Source: Halanaerobiales bacterium (GTDB lineage: Bacteria > Bacillota_F > Halanaerobiia > DY22613). Taken from it: a DNA stretch of 11,328 nucleotides. Below the pieces are notes generated by a model. It searched no databases and was not told where the DNA came from. It saw only the letters and a list, made by a program, of their open reading frames with translations. The translations under genes and the position numbers were made by a program. Shown piece by piece: positions 7,314-11,328 of this stretch; position 1 is the first letter of the stretch; the number at the start of each line of letters is the position of its first letter. The stretch lies in the NCBI GenBank assembly GCA_023128035.1, contig JAGMES010000137.1, positions 1-11,328 of the forward strand. Direction: 5' to 3'.

Positions 7314-8012
7314 TTGAAACTGAGTAGAGGAATAATCTATAGTGGAATTTTTACACTCCTTGCAATAGTTTTAGCATTTCCATATATATACTTCATGGTT
7401 GCATCGGGTAGTCCTAGTCATATAGTAGATCATAATGTTGGTGTTCCATGGGGAGAACTATTTAGTGAAATTTCTAAATTGATTATGGTGGTATTTCTCT
7501 CATGCATGATTGGTTTTTTCTGGAGTAAAAAAGTAGGTTTTGCGGGGCTAGGAAATCTAATGGATTTGCGTCGAAACTGGAAGCAAATTTTAATTTATGG
7601 TGCTTTTATCGGTTTTTTGGTTTATATTTTTGGAGATAGGTATTTTTACAAAGTAGCTCCAGGATTTTATCCCGCTCAATTAAAAGTTGCATTCTTTATA
7701 CCATTTTATGCGTCTTTAGTGGAAGAAATTTTTGCTCGTTTTGGGACTATGACGTTGTTTGTGAAAATTTTTAAAAATAGACATATTGCAAATATCCTTG
7801 CTGCTTTGATCTTTGCAGTTGGTCATGTGAATATGTTTCAAGTTGCAGGAATTATTTATAGGCTAAATTATGTGACAGTTTGTTCATTTATTCTAAACTT
7901 ATGTATTAGTTTGTTTTTTGGCTACATTTATTGGCGTAAAGGATTATTAACAGCAATGGGAATTCATTTTGTTGCTAATCTAAGATATATTATAATTGCT
8001 TTTCTAATATAA
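7314..8012 (+). CDS. CPBP family intramembrane glutamic endopeptidase (Abi/CAAX protease-like)
   Basis: A 232-aa membrane protein with about seven hydrophobic segments. The active-site motifs of the CPBP (former Abi) family are present: EEIFAR (E137, E138, R142), a histidine in the following helix (H171, 'AVGHVNMF'), and the final H218-x3-N222 ('GIHFVAN'). The family includes Rce1-like proteases and bacteriocin self-immunity or peptide-processing proteins; no bacteriocin gene is visible nearby, so the substrate is unknown. Translation starts at TTG 7314, 7 nt after GGAGGG (7301-7306); there is no nearby in-frame ATG. It is divergent from the MATE gene across a 149-nt gap. A poorly conserved promoter (TTTACC near 7261, TAATAA near 7283) is possible. 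Confidence 0.88.
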   Translation: MKLSRGIIYSGIFTLLAIVLAFPYIYFMVASGSPSHIVDHNVGVPWGELFSEISKLIMVVFLSCMIGFFWSKKVGFAGLGNLMDLRRNWKQILIYGAFIGFLVYIFGDRYFYKVAPGFYPAQLKVAFFIPFYASLVEEIFARFGTMTLFVKIFKNRHIANILAALIFAVGHVNMFQVAGIIYRLNYVTVCSFILNLCISLFFGYIYWRKGLLTAMGIHFVANLRYIIIAFLI

Positions 8013-8013
8013 A

Positions 8014-8046
8014 ACAGGGCTATGGAGTTATTGTCCATAGCCCTGT
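8014..8046. terminator. perfect 13-bp hairpin directly after the CPBP stop codon
   Basis: The arms at 8014-8026 and 8034-8046 are fully complementary (ACAGGGCTATGGA) with a 7-nt loop. On + there is no T-tract after it, but on - it is followed by TTTATATTAG. It is therefore a better terminator for the 51-codon - strand gene than for the CPBP gene, though it probably serves both. Confidence 0.7.
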
Positions 8047-8055
8047 GTATATGAA

Positions 8056-8080
8056 GAAAATCAACATAATGTTGATTTTC
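8056..8080. terminator. second hairpin, near-perfect 25-nt palindrome
   Basis: GAAAATCAACAT (8056-8067) and its complement (8069-8080) surround a single A. With a bulged C at 8081, another three pairs form (8053-8055 with 8082-8084). The A-rich 5' arm and the TTTTC at the end of the 3' arm on either strand fit a bidirectional terminator between the CPBP gene and the small - strand gene, but the T's lie inside the stem. Confidence 0.6.
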
Positions 8081-8097
8081 CTTCAACATAGCGTTTG

Positions 8098-8253
8098 TCA
8101 ATGATTAATCATAGCAATTCCAATGATGTTTTTCAAATTCTGTATTCGAATACTGAATTCCATTTTTGAATAAATATCAGAAGAAGATTTTTTCATCTTA
8201 CGTAACTCGTGAATATGAGCATAAACTCGTTGAAAACTTTCTTGACGATACAT
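8098..8253 (-). CDS. 51-aa small protein of unknown function
   Basis: This short ORF reads MYRQESFQRVYAHIHELRKM and continues to the C-terminal 'IIGIAMINH'. It is supported by an excellent Shine-Dalgarno (GGAGG at 8261-8265, 7 nt before the ATG) and by two hairpins downstream on its strand. The composition is normal for a protein: Lys/Arg/His-rich, no Cys, probably mostly helical with an amphipathic C-terminal half. It lacks the SQELD motif of Spo0E-like phosphatases, which have a similar size, and I recognise no other family. It sits head to head with rlmCD and tail to tail with the CPBP gene. It could be a small regulator; no function is claimed. Confidence 0.68.
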   Translation of the reverse strand: MYRQESFQRVYAHIHELRKMKKSSSDIYSKMEFSIRIQNLKNIIGIAMINH

Positions 8254-8283
8254 ATGATTCCCTCCTAGTTTGTCCATCTGATA

Positions 8284-8376
8284 ATATTAATATGCGATAT
8301 CTCAAAGATTATGACAATAAAATTTGAAAAAATGAAAAAAGTGTATTAAGATAATAGTATCCTGAGATATTAATAT
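8284..8376. repeat. duplicated palindrome with flanking inverted arms in the sORF/rlmCD gap
   Basis: The 10-bp palindrome ATATTAATAT occurs at 8284-8293 and 8367-8376. Each copy lies next to one arm of an inverted pair, ATATCTCA (8297-8304) and TGAGATAT (8363-8370). The sites lie on either side of the likely divergent promoters, so they might be paired operator sites. Strong AT bias makes chance a real alternative. Confidence 0.3.
8324..8355 (+). promoter_or_regulatory. possible promoter of rlmCD
   Basis: TTGAAA (8324-8329) is followed after 17 nt by TAAGAT (8347-8352), or after 20 nt by GATAAT (8350-8355). Conservation is modest. The start of transcription would be about 65 nt before the rlmCD ATG. 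Confidence 0.4.
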
Positions 8377-8422
8377 CATAAGATATTCATTTAATGAAGT
8401 GATTTAAGGGGGGAATTTGATT

Positions 8423-9814
8423 ATGGCCGAAAAGCCAATAAAAAAAGGTGAAATTGTTACACTTACATTCGATAATCTGGCTCATGGTGGTGAAGTAGTG
8501 GGCCGATTTAATAACTTTGCAATTTTTGTAGTAGGTGGAATTCCAGGAGAAGAAGCTAAAGTAAGGATTACTTTAGTGAAAAAAACTTTTGGTAGAGGAG
8601 AAATAGTAGAAATTTTAAAGCCATCTCCTTATCGAATCAATGCAATATGTGAAGTATATTCAGGTTGTGGTGGATGTCAACTTCAACATGTAGAATATGA
8701 TGAACAATTGAAATTGAAACGTCAGATCGTGGTAGATGCTTTAGAAAGAATCGGAGGATTGAAAGACGTTAAGGTTTTACCAACATTGGGAAGCGAGGAA
8801 ATACATTATCGAAATAAAGCTCAGTTTCCATTGGATATTAGTAATGATAAATTTGGTAAGAAAGAGATTATCACAGGGTTTTATGCTCCAAAAACTCATG
8901 AGATTATTCCAAATCAATCTTGTGACATTCAGCATCTGTTGATAGATAAGGTAGTAAGGAAAACATTACAAATTTTAAATGAGGAGAATGTTTCAATATA
9001 TAATGAAAGATCACATAAAGGCCAGCTTCGCCACTTATTAGTACGAGTTGGAGTCTGTACAAACCAGGCGATGCTTGTTTTTGTAACTAATGGAGTACAA
9101 TTTAAATCTGCGAACAAAATAGCTAATAAGGTTATGGCAGAAATACCTGAAGTTGTGAGCGTGATGCAAAATATTAATACACAGCGTACAAATGTTATAT
9201 TGGGAAAAGAGACAAGATTGATTGCTGGAAAAGAAAATATTATTGAGAATATAGGGGAATTAAAGTTTGAGATCTCAGCTCAATCATTCTTCCAAGTGAA
9301 TACTTTGCAAACGAGAGTGCTTTACGATCAAGTGGTTAAATATGCAGAACTAAGTGGTTCAGAAGTTGTATTGGATGCTTATTGTGGGATTGGAACGATT
9401 TCGTTATATGTAGCTCAAAATGCTGGAGTTGTACATGCTATAGAGGTTGTACCTCAGGCCATTGAAGATGCAGAGAGAAATGCCTTGTTAAATGGGGTAA
9501 ATAATACTTTCTTCTATACAGGTTTGGTAGAAGAAGTGTTGCCACGGTTGGCTGAGGATGGGGTTAGATGTGATATAGTTATTGTTGATCCGCCTCGAAA
9601 GGGGTGTGAGAAAGAGGTACTTGCTGTCTTTGGAGAGACTCAACCTGAGAGGATAGTATATGTGTCATGTAATCCTACAACTTTGGCTAGGGATTTAGCT
9701 ATATTGATAGATTATGGATATGAAGTAGTGGAAGTTCAGCCAGTTGATATGTTTGCTAATACGTATCACGTGGAGTGTGTTGTGAAGCTAGTTAGGAATA
9801 GTAAGGATTTATAA
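8423..9814 (+). CDS. rlmCD: 23S rRNA (uracil-C5)-methyltransferase, RumA/RlmCD family
   Basis: A 463-aa enzyme that transfers a methyl group from SAM to C5 of uridine in 23S rRNA (U747 and/or U1939 by E. coli numbering; in Bacillota one enzyme often does both). An N-terminal TRAM RNA-binding domain (about 8-65) is followed by the four [4Fe-4S] ligands C76, C82, C85 (Cx5CGGC) and C167. The SAM site is VLDAYCGIGT (316-325), motif IV is IVDPPRKGC (387-395), the catalytic nucleophile is C416 in VSCNPTT, and the proton acceptor is E451 in HVECV. All are intact. ATG 8423 is preferred to TTG 8417 because the G-rich Shine-Dalgarno (8407-8413) is 9 nt from the former and 3 nt from the latter. A terminator follows, and its 3' end borders an integrase gene. 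Confidence 0.95.
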   Translation: MAEKPIKKGEIVTLTFDNLAHGGEVVGRFNNFAIFVVGGIPGEEAKVRITLVKKTFGRGEIVEILKPSPYRINAICEVYSGCGGCQLQHVEYDEQLKLKRQIVVDALERIGGLKDVKVLPTLGSEEIHYRNKAQFPLDISNDKFGKKEIITGFYAPKTHEIIPNQSCDIQHLLIDKVVRKTLQILNEENVSIYNERSHKGQLRHLLVRVGVCTNQAMLVFVTNGVQFKSANKIANKVMAEIPEVVSVMQNINTQRTNVILGKETRLIAGKENIIENIGELKFEISAQSFFQVNTLQTRVLYDQVVKYAELSGSEVVLDAYCGIGTISLYVAQNAGVVHAIEVVPQAIEDAERNALLNGVNNTFFYTGLVEEVLPRLAEDGVRCDIVIVDPPRKGCEKEVLAVFGETQPERIVYVSCNPTTLARDLAILIDYGYEVVEVQPVDMFANTYHVECVVKLVRNSKDL

Positions 9815-9851
9815 GGGTTTCATAAGTAAAAACAATATATTTCCCACCCTC

Positions 9852-9885
9852 CTGCCACCGCTTTTATTTGGTCGGTGGCAGTTTT
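9852..9885 (+). terminator. terminator of rlmCD overlapping the integrase 3' end
   Basis: CTGCCACCG (9852-9860) pairs perfectly with CGGTGGCAG (9873-9881) around a 12-nt loop and is followed by TTTT on +. The stop codon of the convergent integrase (TAA on -, 9864-9866) lies in the loop, and its last codons form the right arm. On - no T-tract follows. Confidence 0.8.
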
Positions 9886-11021
9886 GATATGCCAGCGATT
9901 ATGCTTTCGAATTTATCAACACTATCTTGTTTTAATTTTTCTGTCACATGAAAATATGTATCCATGGTAGTGGCTAAAATACTATGACCTAACCTTTTTT
10001 GAACATCTTTCGGGTTAGCTTCATTTTCTAACAATAATGTCGCGTGCGTATGTCTTAGAGAATGAGGGTTAAAATTGATCATCAATTCATAATTAACAAT
10101 CCTGCTAAGGTATTTTATGCTGTCAGTAGTTACCAATTTCCCGCTTTCTTTGGTGCAAATATAATCCGAATGAATGTAGTGTCTTCCATACTTCTCTTTA
10201 TTCATCTCTTGATACTTTTTATGTTCCTTCAATAATGCAATCAGAGTATCTCCAACCTTAATAGTTCTGTACGATGATGGGGTTTTTGGAGTGCCAAAGA
10301 CCCATTCTTTATCTTCATATTTCAATGTTCCGTCTACCTCGACGGTTTTATTTTCAAAATCCATATACTTCCATTGAAAACCACAAGCTTCACCGGGTCT
10401 AAAGCCTGTGTGAAAACAAATTTGGAGAAAGACGTAAAAACTACTACCTTGGGGGAATCTCTGAATAATTCTTTGAAATTGTTCAATAGTAATTATTTTA
10501 AGATCCTCTTTATTCTTCTTTTTCTCATTATATTTAGGCATAGATACATTTTCCATAGGATTTCTTTTAAGTAGTTCGTAGGGGCTAATCGCCTTCTTTA
10601 AAGCCCCAGAAAGAACCCCATAAAAGTTGCTCACGCTATTCTTCGAATAACCATTAATCATTTTTGAATTTAAGAATTCCTGTAATTTAGCAGGAGATAA
10701 TGCTTTTAATTTGTACATTCCTAGAGTAGGTTTTATGTGTACTCTTATGACATCTTTATAGTATTCCTGAGTATTGTACTTACAATTTACAAGCACATAC
10801 TCCTTATACCAATAATCGAAGTAATCCGCTACACTCATGTCGGTTTCTGCATTAATTGACCCGCACCGTTCATATTCAGACATTGCATTTCTTAGAGCTG
10901 TTTCTGCTTCTTCTTTGGTTCTACCACCTTTTCTCTCTATTTTTTTTCGTTTACCTTCAACTTTCCCAAGATCAAAATAGTAATACCATACTTTACCTCT
11001 TTTCCTTACTCCACCTCTCAA
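9864..11021 (-). CDS. int: tyrosine recombinase/integrase (phage/ICE type, Tn916 Int-like)
   Basis: A 385-aa site-specific recombinase. The N-terminal ~50 residues ('WYYYFDLGK...KGGRTKEEAE') are the arm-type DNA-binding domain, residues ~62-160 the SAM-like core-binding domain, and ~175-365 the catalytic domain with R208 (TGFRPGE), K246, H320-x2-R323 (HSLRHTH), H346 (LGHS) and the nucleophile Y356. It is full length and intact. It starts at TTG (11019-11021) with AAGGAG 9 nt upstream; that Shine-Dalgarno overlaps the end of the HTH gene, so the two are translationally coupled. Its 3' end faces rlmCD only 49 nt away, the usual position of an integrase at the end of an integrated phage, ICE or related island. 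The element should extend to the right. Confidence 0.93.
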   Translation of the reverse strand: MRGGVRKRGKVWYYYFDLGKVEGKRKKIERKGGRTKEEAETALRNAMSEYERCGSINAETDMSVADYFDYWYKEYVLVNCKYNTQEYYKDVIRVHIKPTLGMYKLKALSPAKLQEFLNSKMINGYSKNSVSNFYGVLSGALKKAISPYELLKRNPMENVSMPKYNEKKKNKEDLKIITIEQFQRIIQRFPQGSSFYVFLQICFHTGFRPGEACGFQWKYMDFENKTVEVDGTLKYEDKEWVFGTPKTPSSYRTIKVGDTLIALLKEHKKYQEMNKEKYGRHYIHSDYICTKESGKLVTTDSIKYLSRIVNYELMINFNPHSLRHTHATLLLENEANPKDVQKRLGHSILATTMDTYFHVTEKLKQDSVDKFESIIAGISKLPPTK

Positions 11022-11027
11022 TTTTTA

Positions 11028-11288
11028 TCACTCCTTCTCAATAATCTCTAAAAGATAGTCTTCGCTTTCAGAAGTTTTCCACATCGGAATACCCAAAGCT
11101 CTAGAAATGTTAATAAGCATCCATAAAGCTTTCTTATCTACGTTAATATTGCGGTCTATTTGGTTCACAGATGATCTATTAACTCCAGATAAGTCTGCAA
11201 CTTCTCTTGCGGAATAACCCTTCTTTCTCTGGGCAATCCCTTTTTTTGTCCTCATTAATTCTAAGTTACTTATAATTTCGTAATTCAT
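11028..11288 (-). CDS. XRE-type HTH regulator upstream of the integrase
   Basis: An 86-aa protein with a Cro/C1-type helix-turn-helix at about 24-67: 'YSAREVADLSGVNRSSVNQI' then 'ALWMLINISRALGI'. It would bind DNA and control the integrase or excision; it could act in place of a classical excisionase, but its motif is XRE-like rather than MerR-like as in Xis. The start is ATG 11286-11288, since GGAGGTGG (11294-11301) lies 5 nt upstream and itself overlaps the earlier in-frame ATG (11303), which therefore cannot be the main start. The stop codon is 6 nt before the integrase TTG. A TATACAAT box just upstream may be its -10; the -35 would fall at the window edge. Confidence 0.82.
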   Translation of the reverse strand: MNYEIISNLELMRTKKGIAQRKKGYSAREVADLSGVNRSSVNQIDRNINVDKKALWMLINISRALGIPMWKTSESEDYLLEIIEKE

Positions 11289-11328
11289 TATTTCCACCTC
11301 CATATTTATTGTATATCAAGATAAGTTA

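Noticed and set aside
10374..11044. Two + strand ORFs (66 and 62 codons) opposite the integrase
   Set aside because: They are antisense to conserved recombinase motifs and have Phe/Leu-rich shadow composition.
1..11328. CRISPR array, tRNA or rRNA genes, insertion sequence
   Set aside because: No regularly spaced repeats, no cloverleaf or CCA-ended element next to the integrase, and no transposase motifs were found.

Overview
The window is AT-rich, with Shine-Dalgarno sites of the AGGAGG type, frequent TTG/GTG starts, and an RlmCD-type 23S rRNA methyltransferase, a MATE transporter and a CPBP protease typical of Bacillota. A low-GC Firmicute is the best guess, probably an anaerobe because of the radical SAM and AAA/PD-(D/E)XK genes. 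I cannot name a genus.

Left part (1-5718, all + strand): accessory genes. A DUF3696-type AAA/ABC-like ATPase is followed 13 nt later by a 307-aa protein whose C-terminus has the signature of the PLD-fold MIT_C domain. The pair looks like a two-gene ATPase plus effector/sensor cassette and is a candidate defence system (inference). Next comes a compact radical SAM enzyme that resembles the catalytic core of B12-dependent radical SAM proteins without the cobalamin domain. It has an odd leader: a strong Shine-Dalgarno and a 9-codon ORF overlap its start. After a clear rho-independent terminator there is a stand-alone AAA-ATPase-like/PD-(D/E)XK nuclease fusion.

Middle part (5719-8253): a shared hairpin separates the nuclease from a MATE efflux pump on the - strand. 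The pump has a well-formed extended -10 promoter, and the promoter position shows that translation starts at an internal GTG rather than the longest-ORF ATG. Divergently, a TTG-started CPBP-family intramembrane protease runs on +. It converges through two hairpins on a 51-codon - strand gene with an excellent Shine-Dalgarno.

Right part (8254-11328): an intergenic region with duplicated palindromes leads into RlmCD/RumA (TRAM domain, four Fe-S cysteines, SAM site, catalytic Cys). A terminator immediately after this gene also contains, in its loop, the stop codon of a convergent tyrosine recombinase. The recombinase is preceded by a small HTH gene 7 nt upstream. This is the usual layout of the integrase end of an integrated mobile element lying against the 3' end of rlmCD. 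The element would extend rightwards beyond the window, so only its int end is visible.
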